DNA of 64,000 nucleotides, from NCBI GenBank assembly GCA_026770575.1, contig MU657202.1, positions 22,404-86,403 on the forward strand, given 5' to 3'. Below the pieces are notes generated by a model, which saw only the letters and a list, made by a program, of their open reading frames with translations, was not told the origin of the DNA and did no database searches. Positions 1-9,252 of this stretch are shown here, in pieces; positions within the stretch are counted from its first letter, which is position 1; each line of letters opens with the position of its first letter. This stretch comes from Pelagophyceae sp. CCMP2097. Taxonomy: Eukaryota > Sar > Pelagophyceae. The translations under genes and the position numbers were made by a program.

Positions 1-129
1 GGGGAGCGGCGGCAACGAAAGGTGGGGGTACGCGGGTACGTCAAAAGCCCATTTGCGAAAACTGTCGTACCTACCCTGGCAAACAACCGTAATCCTGGGA
101 CACAGCTAGCCTAGGATACAATTGTAGTG

Positions 130-860
130 ATAGGATTCCTACAAGGATTCCTAGGATGGTAACAAAGTAGTAACTTACCCTTACGGTAATTTACCGGGAA
201 TAATCCGGGAATGTTACCAAGGGCTCAAAGTAACTTACCGTCGGTGCCAAAACGGTAACTTAATATCGGCCTTTCACGGCGGCCGACTCCGCTGACACAG
301 CCGAGTTTCGAACGAGTGACTGCAGACAATTGAGAAAATTTACTCGATTAGAATAGGCACCTCCGAGTCGGGGTCTTCGAGCGCGGCTTGCGGCAGCGCG
401 CAGCAAGCCGCGGCGTGCCGGGCGAGCTTCGTCGCGTTGGGGATGGCTTGGAAGTAGATCTTGGGGCACCCCGCGCCCAGGCACTGCAAGCCGAGCGGCC
501 CGCCGTGCTTCTCAACCGGGACTTTCTTGAACCATTAAATTTTCCACACTTCGCCCTTCGGCTTCGTCTCGTTGCCGACGCACTGCGCAGTCGTGGACGC
601 CACCGCGAGGCTTCAGTCGTACCGGTTGCACCCCCAGGGCGTGCACTGCCAAAATTCAGAATATGACGATCGCTAAGCCTGAATAGATTACTCTTAATCC
701 TATCGCTGAACAAGAAGGGACTTCGAAGTAACTTAATTACCGGAATACGACGGGATTATTCCCGATTATCGGCAACTTACCAGGAAGAATTGGTAATTTA
801 CTGGGTAGTAACTTACTCTGAAAGAATGTTGCCCGTAATAATCTATCACTAATTAGTAAG
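130..860. mobile_element. Candidate decayed hAT-like element
   Basis: A GC-rich BED zinc-finger relic (340-650) is flanked by two AT-rich blocks sharing the palindromic 9-mer GTAANTTAC. Exact copies start at 170, 186, 230, 793 and 808; one-mismatch copies start at 255, 728 and 772. Clusters of a short motif near both ends are known in hAT elements as transposase-binding subterminal repeats, and BED fingers sit at the N terminus of many hAT transposases. I did not identify terminal inverted repeats or a target duplication, so the limits are only approximate. A short tandem duplication (AGGATTCCTA at 132 and 145) lies at the left edge. Confidence 0.4.
340..650 (-). pseudogene. Broken BED-type zinc finger fragment
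   Basis: Read on the minus strand, one frame ending at the stop at 340-342 resembles a BED zinc finger: an aromatic-rich start (V-W-K-I, stop, W-F), then C-x4-C, then a T-K-L-x-x-H-x4-C segment followed by an acidic tail. Two in-frame stops interrupt it, one just before the conserved Trp-Phe pair and one further upstream (TGA). No ATG-initiated ORF covers the domain. The family is known as the DNA-binding N terminus of hAT transposases and of some domesticated proteins. The stops could alternatively be intronic, but the flanking repeat clusters favour a dead transposon fragment. Confidence 0.5.
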
Positions 861-861
861 C

Positions 862-1193
862 TACAAGGGGGGGAGGATATTCACGTATCGACGCGTGTCG
901 GGGGTCAACATGTTAACATGAATGGGATTCCAGTCAGCGATAAATTTCTCGGTCCACAAAAAGTTGTGTGTGCCGTTATTGGTCCCTGGAGACGCCCCTC
1001 GCGGAGAAAAGATCCCCGACGTCGAGAGTTTGTTTACGGGCTCGGTCCGCCGAGCGTGAATCCGTTTTCAAGAATTAAAAAGGTGTGAAACTTGACACTA
1101 TTTTCTTGTAATTGCGGATTTGCATGGGCGTTTTAAGTGAAATGAAGCCCATAACTTACAAAATGGAGCCCATAGCCTAAATTTTGGGCCTTA
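862..1193. other. Intergenic, no gene seen
   Basis: AT-richer DNA without a convincing ORF. It holds a perfect 12-bp palindrome CATGTTAACATG at 909-920 and little else that I can interpret. Confidence 0.5.
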
Positions 1194-1451
1194 TTTCTCA
1201 CCTCCACAGGGCACTAGGTCGGGCTCTGGTATGGCCAGGGCCTACAGCCGGCCCTAGCGCAGCAGCGAGGCTGAACTCAGACGATGACAATGGAGAACCA
1301 CCTCAAACCAGCTTTTGGCGACCCCAAAATCGAGATTGCGCTTAGGGTACGCGTAAAACGGGAGAGTTCAGCGTCCAGCCCGACACCTTGGGTCGGCCCG
1401 GACATGTCAAGCCACTCAAAGTCTCACCAAACGTCCTGTGGAGGTGAGAAA
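1194..1451. repeat. Foldback with 17-bp perfect inverted arms
   Basis: TTTCTCACCTCCACAGG at 1194-1210 is matched exactly by its reverse complement at 1435-1451, leaving 224 bp between the arms. This looks like a small non-autonomous inverted-repeat element. I see no clear target duplication. A 79-codon ATG ORF inside (1284-1523) extends beyond the right arm and resembles nothing, so it is not called as a gene. Confidence 0.5.
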
Positions 1452-1525
1452 ATGAGCGGCAGTTTCATGTTGACCCCCCCTTGTAGGAAGGTTCCTAGAG
1501 CACTGGTCTACAATTCATTGTAACT

Positions 1526-1891
1526 TAGAGTAAAGGTCATTTTAAGAACCTGGTCAATTTAAGAACCGACGAAAAAATCGACAAAAAACGTTCAATATCT
1601 CAATAAGGCATTTATAAGGCCCAATTAAAATTCATTAAATCCCTTATTGGGATATTATCCGGCTCCAGGGGCCCGGTTCTTAATATGACCGGCGGTTTTT
1701 AAGGAACCGATGGTCGGTCCGGACTCTGCCTATGCTAAATTTCTCACAGAAGTCCTCCGCGGACGCCATGATTTGGGGGTGGGTGGAGGGGACCCAGGCG
1801 CGTCCCCTGGCAGCGTCAAAACTGCAAACAACGGCGTCGCCGGGCCGCTGATTTTTTTTTCGCTTAGGTTCTTAAATTGACCTTTACTCTA
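1526..1891. mobile_element. MITE-like element, ~26-bp TIRs flanked by TA
   Basis: The arms at 1526-1551 and 1866-1891 are reverse complements at 25 of 26 positions (outer part TAGAGTAAAGGTCA). Each arm begins with TA, as expected for a TA target duplication of Tc1/mariner-type elements. The 16-mer GGTCANTTTAAGAACC and near variants occur four times: 1535-1550, 1552-1567, 1675-1690 (minus) and 1867-1882 (minus). There is no internal transposase ORF, so the element is non-autonomous. Superfamily assignment rests only on the TA ends. Confidence 0.6.
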
Positions 1892-2125
1892 GATAAAGGG
1901 AGACAGATTTCTCGCCTTTAAGGCAGTTGGCCCTTGGGATTCCCTTTGGCGCGCCTGGCGGGCGCTGCGGGCGCCCGACCGGGGCGCCGCCGGGCGCGCT
2001 GGAGAGCCACGTCGGGCCCGACGCGGCGCACCAAAATTCAAGGTGCGCGGGGCCCGGAGTCGCGAGAAACTCTCTGTGGGAGTCTACGCTTGTTTGAGCT
2101 CTTCAGAGCTCGGCTGTTGAGGGGA

Positions 2126-2200
2126 CGATGCCGGACCTGAGAGGCGATAAACCGAGCCAACCCATGTCCTGACCATTACCGCCTCTCAGGTCCGGCATCG
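2126..2200. repeat. Perfect 21-bp inverted repeat, 33-nt loop
   Basis: The 21 bases at 2126-2146 are exactly complementary to 2180-2200 (inner part CCTGAGAGGCG / CGCCTCTCAGG). As RNA this would form a long stem. It ends 7 bases before the ATG at 2208, so it may be a small inverted duplication or part of a 5' leader. The preceding 1892-2125 stretch holds GC-rich sequence with no gene I can support. Confidence 0.6.
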
Positions 2201-2207
2201 GTGGGCC

Positions 2208-2840
2208 ATGACGACCGTCGAGGGTGTGGACGCTGTCGTCGACGCTCTTCGTCGTCACCCGGGTAAGCTCATGTCGTCGAAGCTGTGCCCGTCGCTGTCG
2301 TGCGGCGATCCGCAGCAGTACTACGCGCCCCTGGTGCTCGGCATCGAGGAGACGCTGTGGAAGCGACACGTACGATCTGCGTTGACCCGGGTCGTTCATA
2401 CCCGGATTGGCAATACGAACGACCTCAAGGCCGGCACCTGGTTCTTCGTCGGTGACGCGCTGCCTCCGTGCCTCGTCGACGCCCGCGGCAATCAGTGCAC
2501 GCGCGTCGAGGACGCGGATCTGCACCGGAGTGTGAGCTCGGACGACGCCCGACGGCCTACCAAGCGCCCCAAGTCAAAGTCTCGCAAGTCGCAGTCCGGC
2601 GCCGAGTTCCGCGACGACGACGAGCCCATGAACGTCTCGGCCGCCCTCGTGCCGGAATCCGGCGTCGTCGGCGAAGAAGGACTATCTGACGAGGCCTTTC
2701 GCCACGGCAACCATGACACGTCGCCGCCGCCGCCGCCGGAATCGATCGTGAGCGCGGCGGCCGCGGCGGGCCCACACAAGCCCTTCTTTACCTCAATGGA
2801 CAGCTTGAGCATTAAGCCGTGTAAAGCTTGCTTCGCATAG
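2208..2840 (+). CDS. Hypothetical protein, doubtful
   Basis: An ATG ORF of 210 codons. I do not recognise the product. The first ~105 residues look protein-like (mixed hydrophobic pattern, segment G-T-W-F-F-V-G-D); the rest is Ser/Arg/Asp-rich low complexity with a run of six prolines near residue 175. An overlapping minus-strand ORF with an ATG near 2947 looks equally protein-like over the last 250 bases, so the strand is not certain there. It sits in repeat-rich DNA directly after a perfect inverted repeat. It may be a gene, a fragment of one, or a fortuitous GC-rich ORF. Confidence 0.3.
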   Translation: MTTVEGVDAVVDALRRHPGKLMSSKLCPSLSCGDPQQYYAPLVLGIEETLWKRHVRSALTRVVHTRIGNTNDLKAGTWFFVGDALPPCLVDARGNQCTRVEDADLHRSVSSDDARRPTKRPKSKSRKSQSGAEFRDDDEPMNVSAALVPESGVVGEEGLSDEAFRHGNHDTSPPPPPESIVSAAAAAGPHKPFFTSMDSLSIKPCKACFA

Positions 2841-4243
2841 TGGACGGCCATCACGTCATACTCCTCGCGCGGCCCAGCCGGGCCGCCGCCGGGGACGCGG
2901 GTGGACGGCGCGCCGTCAAGGTGCAGGTTCGGCAGAATCGGGGACATGCCGCCGTCGTCGTCACCGTCGAGCTCCACCAAGACGGGCCGCGATGCGATGG
3001 TCGCTGAAAGTTTCTTGGTTGGACGTACGCGCGACTTTCAGTCTCGTAAGCTCAATAAAGGGGCTTAAATTGCATCTCCAGTTTCCAACGAATTCCCAAA
3101 CGTATTCCCTAAAAGCTTGATCTTTAGACCAGTGGAGTAGGGGTTCCTAGGCCGCGTGACAGCGCACGCTCAGCACCAACTGCAGGTCGCCAAAAGTGTT
3201 CTCACCTTTTGGCGACATTTACTTTAATCGACGCGGCGCGGGCGCGAAGCGCCAGGCTCTTGCGCCTCCTCCGAAAATTTAACGGATGGATTGATTGGAA
3301 AGGTTCGGATTGCCCCTCTCATTCCCCCCCCATCAATCTCACCATGAAATTAAATCCAAAGAGGGGGCGCAAGAGCCTGGGCGAAGCGCAGGGAGCAGAC
3401 AAGAAAAAACCTTATCGACCAAGAGCGCGAGGGGAGCGCCGGCAAGATTGCTCGAGCAGGTCGGTTACGACGCACGCTCGGTTGTCATTGCAAGCACGCG
3501 CCGAGAACGGTTTCACGAAATTACAGAGAGAGAAAAGGGACTCTTGCGCAACTTCGCTCGGCGCGTGGCGTGGCTATCCCCGATGGCCCGCTACCACGGA
3601 GAAATGAACCAGTGAGAATGACCTACCTGTCCAACCGATTCACTCTCCCTCAAGAAATCTTTTGGCGACACCTAGGATCCTCCGAGTCAGGCTACTATTG
3701 TATTTTAACATTCTATTTTGAGAGGGGTCCGCGGTCGGGCCTAAGGATAGACGGTTAAGTCGCTTGACGCGGCTGCAAATGTCGAATGCCATTATCGTCA
3801 CGAAGTCGAGAATTCCACTGCAAAAGTCGTCGGAAAAGTCGGCCGCAAAAGCCGCAAAAGCCGCAAATGTCGTCGGAATCTCCCTTAAAGTCCCCTGATG
3901 ACGGATTAACCCCCAAGTTAAAATTCCGATGCCTTGGTTTGAGGCTCCAGAGTTGTCCAAGTCGGTCGTTTGTCGTCGATCTCGGTGCAAATGTCGTCGG
4001 AAATATCGCCCCCTTGAAACACTGCAAATGTCGAAAAGATTAATCTAATCCTACCGTTCATTAGTCGGGCCCGTTACCGCGAGGCGGTCAAGCCCCTCGG
4101 TCGTGTGGAGGGCTCTGTGAGTTGGCCCGCACATGTCGACGGCGCGGTTGGGGCGCTCCTCTGCGGAAATTTTAGCATCAACGTCGCGGCCTTTGCATCG
4201 GCGCGCCACAGGCAAAAGGCTCATCCAAAGGGCCGCACACGGC
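2841..4243. other. Gene-poor repeat-containing stretch
   Basis: No gene is supported. The longest plus-strand frames near 3209-3615 lack a convincing start and give unrecognisable basic peptides. The region contains a hairpin (3186-3216), a foldback (3252-3380), tandem GCCGCAAAA units around 3842-3866 and four copies of GCAAATGTCG (3775, 3863, 3987, 4024). The last ~150 bases are probably the 3' flank of the minus-strand gene ending at 4244. Confidence 0.5.
3186..3380. repeat. Hairpin plus adjacent foldback
   Basis: GTCGCCAAAAG at 3186-3196 pairs perfectly with CTTTTGGCGAC at 3206-3216 (9-nt loop). Directly after it, CCAGGCTCTTGCGCC at 3252-3266 pairs perfectly with its reverse complement at 3366-3380, and the interior is itself partly self-complementary. 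The pair resembles a degraded MITE. Confidence 0.45.
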
Positions 4244-5864
4244 TCACGTGGCCGCATCGCCGTGCACGCCCGGCGCCCCGGCCCGGCCCGCGCGGCAGGC
4301 GCGGTCCTGTTTCGACAACGATGAGCCGGCGAGCAAGAGCGGGCCAGGCATTTTGGGGCTCACGCGGAGGAAGCATTCGACGGCGGCGCGCGTGACGCTC
4401 GTCAGCGCCAGGGCGCAGCGGCCTTGCTCGAGGTCGTCGACGGGGACGAGCTGCAAACCGTCGGACTCCCACGCCTCTGCGCCTGCGTGCGAGAGTCGGC
4501 AAGCGCCGCGACCATTTCCCCGTCTCGTTTGTGCTTCTTTTTGCGACAGTCGGACGCTGGTCGGCGCCGTCGCCGCGGTCGTAGGCTTCTCGCACGGCGT
4601 TTGCGGTCAGATTCGTCTGTGTGACGAAGAGGAGATCGGGTTTGAGATCTTCGTCCCGCATCGCGCCGATGAGGCGCGGCGCTCCGAGCGCACTCAAAGG
4701 GAGGCCGAGCTCCTCCGAGATTTCGAGCAGAATCGAGTCCTAGACGAGCCTCGCGCGGGCGGCCGCCGCCCGCGTCGAGGACATTGAGCTCACGTGAAAG
4801 ACTTCTCGCCGGACGCTCTCTGCTGTCATGTCGTCTCCGATTGCGCCGCATTTGCCCGGCTCGGCGTGGCCCGACGGGCCGTTGAAGCAGCCCGCCTCGT
4901 AGGCGACTTGGGACGACCGCCGTAGGAGAGCGATCTGGGCGTCGGCGGTGACGAGGACCGTTTCACAGCCGAGAGCGTTGGAGAAGAACGCCGTCGCGTT
5001 ATGGCGATCCGACGACAGGCCCGCCTATAGGGCCTCGGGTCGGTCCGTCAAACTTCAAAGGGGTCTCCAAAGGAACCTCCAAAGGCTCCTCCAAAGGGCC
5101 CTGGTGGCGCACCTCCACGAGCGCTCGAAACTCCGCCGGTGGCCTGCGGTGCGTGCCGACGTACTCGCGGTAGCCCGTGACGCCGATCTCGAGGCGGCAA
5201 TCCTGGATTCGGCCGCCGGCATAAGTCTTGGTCACGCCCGCGAGGCGGAACTTGGAACCTAGACGCCACAGCTCACGCAGAGCGACTCCACCACATTCAT
5301 TCGCCGCCGCATCGATCGCAGCGTCGCACCGCCTCGGGTGCCCTGCGGCGGACCATCTCTCGGGCGCCTCGAGGGTCCGTCTTTGGACCGACCGTCGAAT
5401 GCCTCTTTCGAGACGGCGCGCAGCCGGGGGGCGCACCGTCGAAGACGCGCGGGTTGTCTGCCGTCTTGGCCGCCCAGCAGTCTTGAGCTTGGGCGTCGTC
5501 GGCTGCGGAGAGCCACGGCTTGGAAAAACCAGAAACGTCAAACTCGAGGCCCACGGCGCCGCAATCCGTCAAGTCCTCGGGGGTCAGCAAGAGGTCGTAG
5601 CCCCGTGCGGCCGCCGCGGGAAACGCCGCGGGGCTCGCAATCGTCGACGCTGCGCGCGCGCGCGCGCGTCGAGAGCTTGCGCCCGGACACTCTGACACGA
5701 TCGCTGAAATACGCCGTCCGGGAACCCGCCGGCTTTCGAACGACTGCGGCGGCGACGGCGCTCTCAGCCGGCAAATATTAGAGCGCGCTGCCGCGGGCGG
5801 CGGCTCTAGAAAGTGGCTTTGAAAGTGGTAGAGTTCAAGGATCGTCCTCACGCGGCCTTTTCAT
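4244..5864 (-). CDS. NUDT22: NUDT22-like Nudix hydrolase, 6 exons
   Basis: Exons rebuilt by hand: 5864-5852, 5805-5437, 5258-5113, 5024-4794, 4739-4556, 4482-4244; all introns are GT-AG (46, 178, 88, 54 and 73 nt). They total 1182 nt, encoding 393 residues. The order of blocks follows animal NUDT22, a UDP-glucose/UDP-galactose diphosphatase: L-F-D-like joint then K-F-R-L at the exon 2/3 junction, G-V-T-G-Y-R-E-Y-V-G-T, A-L-L-R-R-S, G-H-A-E-P, then the Nudix region. The Nudix box is non-canonical: A244-x5-E250-x7-L258-E-I-S-E262-E263-L-G-L, with Gly and Arg replaced but the Glu pair kept. Residues 1-72 have no match and may be a transit peptide. The first 13-nt exon and its ATG, and the last intron (weak GTCCGA donor), are the least certain parts. 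Catalysis is inferred from the family. Confidence 0.8.
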
Positions 5865-7173
5865 GCGTCGGCCTCTTCTGAGTCTGCGAGGAGCGGGTTC
5901 ACGGCGGCCGTCAGCGCGACGGCCTCGTCGTGCGGCGCCTCGCTCGTGACGACAAAGTAGAGGCCGACGAAGACGCCCAGCGATCCCAGGTCGGCGTAGC
6001 CGGGCATGGAGAGGCAGTGGCGGACCTAAAAGTCGGTGGGACGCGGCAACACACGAGATGACTCACGTCGTCGTCCTGGTCGGCGCAGTTCCGGTACGCA
6101 TTGCAGAGGAGGATGGTGGCGGTGAGGCTCGCGGACGTTACGGGCTGGAGCACCGAATACGCGGAGACCAAAGATGCGCTTACAAACTTGTTCGCCCACG
6201 TCATCAACTGGTACGCAAGCACGCTCTGAAAGATGATCCAGTACGCGAGCGCCGGCAGCGCCTCGGGGGGCACGTGCCAGCCGCCGTTTGTGCAGTCCGA
6301 GCAGAGGAACTTCAACGCCGCGGGCCACGAGTTCAAAACGAAGCCCACTGCCAGCATGTAAAAGCTCGCGCACATGTACGCCCACGCCGTGATGCAGATG
6401 GAAGGCCATTGGCGGAGCATGGGTTTCGAGCGCAAGACGTAGCACGACGTCGCAAAGCAGTTTATGAAAAAGCACGCGTTGCCAATCACCTCGTTTTGCA
6501 TCGACGAAGATTCGACGGCGGACGCCGAGAGGCCCACCATCGTCGCGCAGCCTGCAAAGGCTATAGCGATGCCCGCGAGCCTCCTCGCTCTCGCTCGTTC
6601 CCAGCCGAGCGCGATGGCCAAAGCGGCGGTGATGATGGGCTGCGAAGGCTGCCAGATGGACCCCGCGACAGGGTTGGACAACTTGAGGCCGACGATAAAA
6701 AAAAGTTGGTTCCCAAAGATCGTAAGCCCGAGCACCCCGACGCCTTTGCGGTCCGCCGGACCGAGGTGCCACGGCCGCGCAGACTACAGAGAGGCCACCG
6801 TCAGAGGGTGGTGAGTCGCTTGAATCCGCAGCGCTCGCAAGAGTGCTCACCGTCGTGAGCATGGAGATGGCGAGGAGGATCGGCCCCGCGCAGCCTTCTC
6901 GGATCAAAGCAAATAGCAGCGGGTTGAACGCAGGCAGGCCCAGCGACCCGACTACCGAGCCTGAACAAGAAGGACGTGCCCCCAAAGGCCGCTGCCGTCC
7001 GACCGCTCTCAAAAGGCGCCCCCCGCTCTCTCAAGAGATCTTGGGGCGTCCCCCTTTCGGCGCCCGCGGCCTCCGTCAATCTCACCGGCGCCGAAGATGA
7101 TCTGCGTGAAGACGAGCGCGGCGTGGATGCGGAGGTTGCTCGGCCGCTCGGAAGCGGCTTTGCTTCCGTCCAT
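5861..7173 (-). CDS. WAT1/EamA-type DMT transporter, 4 exons
   Basis: Exons 7173-7086, 6960-6851, 6783-6067 and 6025-5861 (introns 125, 67 and 41 nt, all GT-AG) give 1080 nt and 359 residues, the usual size for plant-type drug/metabolite transporters of the EamA fold. The protein begins near an L-R-I-H-A-A-L-V-F helix with G-A-G-S-V-V-G, then F-N-P-L-L-F-A-L-I-R-E, a family hallmark. Exon 3 has G-N-Q-L-F-F-I-V-G-L and N-P-V-A-G-S-I-W-Q-P-S-Q-P, matching the second EamA motif, followed by several more membrane helices. A second EamA half covers the rest. Substrate is unknown (relatives export metabolites, amino acids or auxin). The ATG at 7173 is the only in-frame ATG that I see before the first membrane helix. 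Its TGA overlaps the proposed ATG of the next gene. Confidence 0.85.
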
Positions 7174-7595
7174 GTCGATCCACGGTTCTGCGCGGCCGGG
7201 CGCCGCCGCCGCGCTGCGGTGCGCCCGCGCGCCCGTCACCGTCGGGCTCGCCAGCGTCGCAATCCTGCGCCGCGACGCCGCGGCACCGCTAAGAGCTGAC
7301 GGAAGGTCGGGTCCGCCGCGTCGCGGAAGCCGCAGCGCGCGTCTTCGAAAACGTGGAAATCCTTGGCCGGGACTGATTTCTGATTTGCTCGATAACTTGA
7401 ACTTTATCAAAGCCAAAACGGGGCCTTAAGAGCATACGACGTTCCAACTCGAGTTGCGGGTTCCGTCGGCTGGAGGAGCCTGCTGAACGAAGACGCCGGT
7501 CGCTTCCCCGCGACGCCGCCGACTCGAGCACGGCTCTACGGTCGATCGGAAGCACGCGGGCGCGGAGCTCCTTTTCTAAAGTTTAGGCCTCTTAC
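7174..7595. other. Spacer between minus-strand genes
   Basis: 422 nt lie between the stop of the helical repeat gene (7596) and the transporter ATG (7173). The stretch should hold the former's 3' UTR and the latter's promoter and 5' UTR. No convincing ORF or recognisable promoter element is visible. Confidence 0.4.
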
Positions 7596-8938
7596 TTACT
7601 CGTAGTAGTGGGGCGGAATCGTCGGCGGCGGCAGCGTCTGGTTCGCCGGCAACGGCGTGATCCACCCACTCACGCGGCCGGCGGCGCGCGCCGCGCCCAG
7701 GTTCTCCTCGAGGCGCATCACGCGCAGCTGCTTTAGAAGCGTCTCCAGAGTGGACATGTGCGCCACGAGCCTGCGCGGGCGCTCGCAAGAGGGCGCGGCG
7801 GCGGGGATGAAACGCACCCCGGGTCGGGCCCCTCGGACCGCCGCGGCCTTCCGCGGTCGTAGTCCAAGAGTCGTAGCGTGCCGAGTCTGCGCTGCCGCGG
7901 CTGCCGCGGCCGTGGGACGCGGAGCGCGTTGAAGGCGCGCGAAAGCTGCGCCTTGGCCCAGCGCTCGAGCAACCTCCGCGCAATGTCCAAGAGCCTTGCG
8001 GAACCCTTGAGCATGCGCAGGTGTGCGGCCCAAGTGCGCCAGGCCATGGCACACAGGCGCAGAGCGCCGTCGAGGAGCCGCGCCGCCACGCGCCGCAGCA
8101 GCGCCAACCGCGCTGCGGCGCGCAGCGCGTTTAAGGCCTCCAACCACGCGCGCCAGCCGAGCGCCAGGTGCCTGTTCGCCAGGCGCCGGAAGACGCGGTC
8201 GAGGAGCCTTTCTCTCGTGCGCGCGTCGGCGACGAAGAGGTGCCAGGACCGCCAGGCCGCGGCGAGCCACTTGCCGCGGCAGAGCCTCGCGAGCACTTTC
8301 CTCTTGATGGCCTGCGCGCGCTTGTCCAGGCCCACGGCGTCGACCCACTTGCGCCAGGCGCGCGAGAGCTGCGCTGCGAGCATTTGGGCGCAGACGCGGG
8401 CGAGCATGCGTGCAGCGATGCCAAATTGGCGAGACATTTCGGCCCACGTCGCAAACGCCGCGGCCACGCGTCTTTGGAGCCAGCGGCCGCGCGCTTTCCG
8501 TAAGAGGGCGATTCGGCGGCGCACGGCGCGGCCGCGGACGTTTGGCTGGAGCAAGCGCGCGGCGTCGTCGAACGGTTTGTTGAGCATCTTCGCCCACGAG
8601 TCCCGCGCCATCGTGTAATCGTGGCGGTCGTCGTCGTCAGCGCGCGGGCCCCGTGGCGAGGCCATCTGCCGTTCACGCCGTAGAGGGCGGACCGTCGCCG
8701 CGCGCGTGTGTAATAGGTCCGCGGAGTAGGGGCGGAGGTCCTGCAAGTCCGAAAAGACGGGCGCCGACTGCCAAACCAGCGCCCGGCGCCGGCCGCGCCG
8801 CCACGTCTCCATGCCGGCCGCGCGTGCGGCAAACCGCGGCGTTCGCTGAAATATGAGCGCTGTTTCTGAACTGACGAAGTAGATGACGAATTCGACGACA
8901 GCAGCGGCCGACGCCGACCGGAGCGAGGCGAAGGCCAT
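7596..8938 (-). CDS. Sfi1-like spaced Trp helical repeat protein
   Basis: Two exons, 8938-7818 and 7770-7596, joined across a 47-nt GTGCGT...CAG intron (phase 2), encode 431 residues. From about residue 140 to 310 the protein is a long Arg/Ala/Leu-rich helix with paired aromatic positions (A-F-x-x-W, A-W-R-K-W, A-W-R-S-W, G-W-R-A-W, A-W-R-T-W, A-F-N-A) every ~35-45 residues. This spacing is typical of centrin-binding Sfi1 repeats and related IQ-like proteins of centrosomes and basal bodies. The C terminus has a short leucine helix (L-E-T-L-L-K-Q-L) and a Pro-rich tail. The ATG at 8938 gives the longest product; an in-frame ATG at 8812 (M-E-T-W-R-R) may be the true start because residues 1-42 look unstructured. 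Function is inferred from repeat spacing. Confidence 0.65.
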
Positions 8939-9049
8939 GAGAGGGGTCGACACGGCCCCGCGCGTCAGAGTCAGGATATCCTCCTGGGATACCTTGCCTT
9001 GCAGAATTGTTTAGCGATTAAACCTCGCGCTGCCGAGTTCTCCCTTGGG
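8939..9049. other. 5' flank of the helical repeat gene
   Basis: Short intergenic stretch upstream of the minus-strand start at 8938; no element recognised. Confidence 0.3.
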
Positions 9050-9184
9050 CGGTCGAGCCCACTCGCCTGCGAGTCCTACGAATTTTTCAATTGAAATTGA
9101 AAAGCGTAGTTAAATCCAAAAGTTAGTTAAATTTGATTTAATCAAATCTGACTTATTGGGCTCGCAGGCGAGTGCGGTCGAGCC
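9050..9184. mobile_element. 115-bp MITE with 14-bp TIRs and 10-bp TSD
   Basis: The element spans 9060-9174. It starts CACTCGCCTGCGAG and ends with the exact reverse complement. It is flanked on both sides by the identical 10-mer CGGTCGAGCC (9050-9059 and 9175-9184). The interior is AT-rich with further small palindromes (TTGATTTAATCAAA near 9132) and has no coding capacity. A target duplication of 9-10 bp is typical of Mutator-like elements. The size also resembles introner-type elements known in some algae, although this copy lies between genes. The intact duplication implies a recent insertion. Confidence 0.85.
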
Positions 9185-9252
9185 ACCCTGCCAGTGGCCG
9201 GGACCCGTAACGTTTTTACCTGGCTTCGTCTTTTCCGGTGGCCTTTGGGCGG

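Noticed and set aside
1284..1523. 79-codon ATG ORF
   Set aside because: Overlaps the foldback element at 1194-1451 and extends past its arm; no recognisable protein features.
3209..3615. Two overlapping plus-strand ORFs of about 106-132 codons
   Set aside because: Both begin at TTG, cover a foldback, and give basic low-complexity peptides. A weak resemblance to coding sequence near 3480-3610 was not enough to call a gene.
5297..5436. Frame shift by a C-run indel at 5424-5430 in the NUDT22-like gene
   Set aside because: A GT-AG intron (5259-5436) joins the two frames exactly at the position where the homologous family has no extra residues, so no frameshift is needed.
5437..5851. Start of the NUDT22-like protein at 5851
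   Set aside because: The codon there is GTG, and an in-frame ATG is absent from the exon; the spliced ATG at 5864 explains the frame better.
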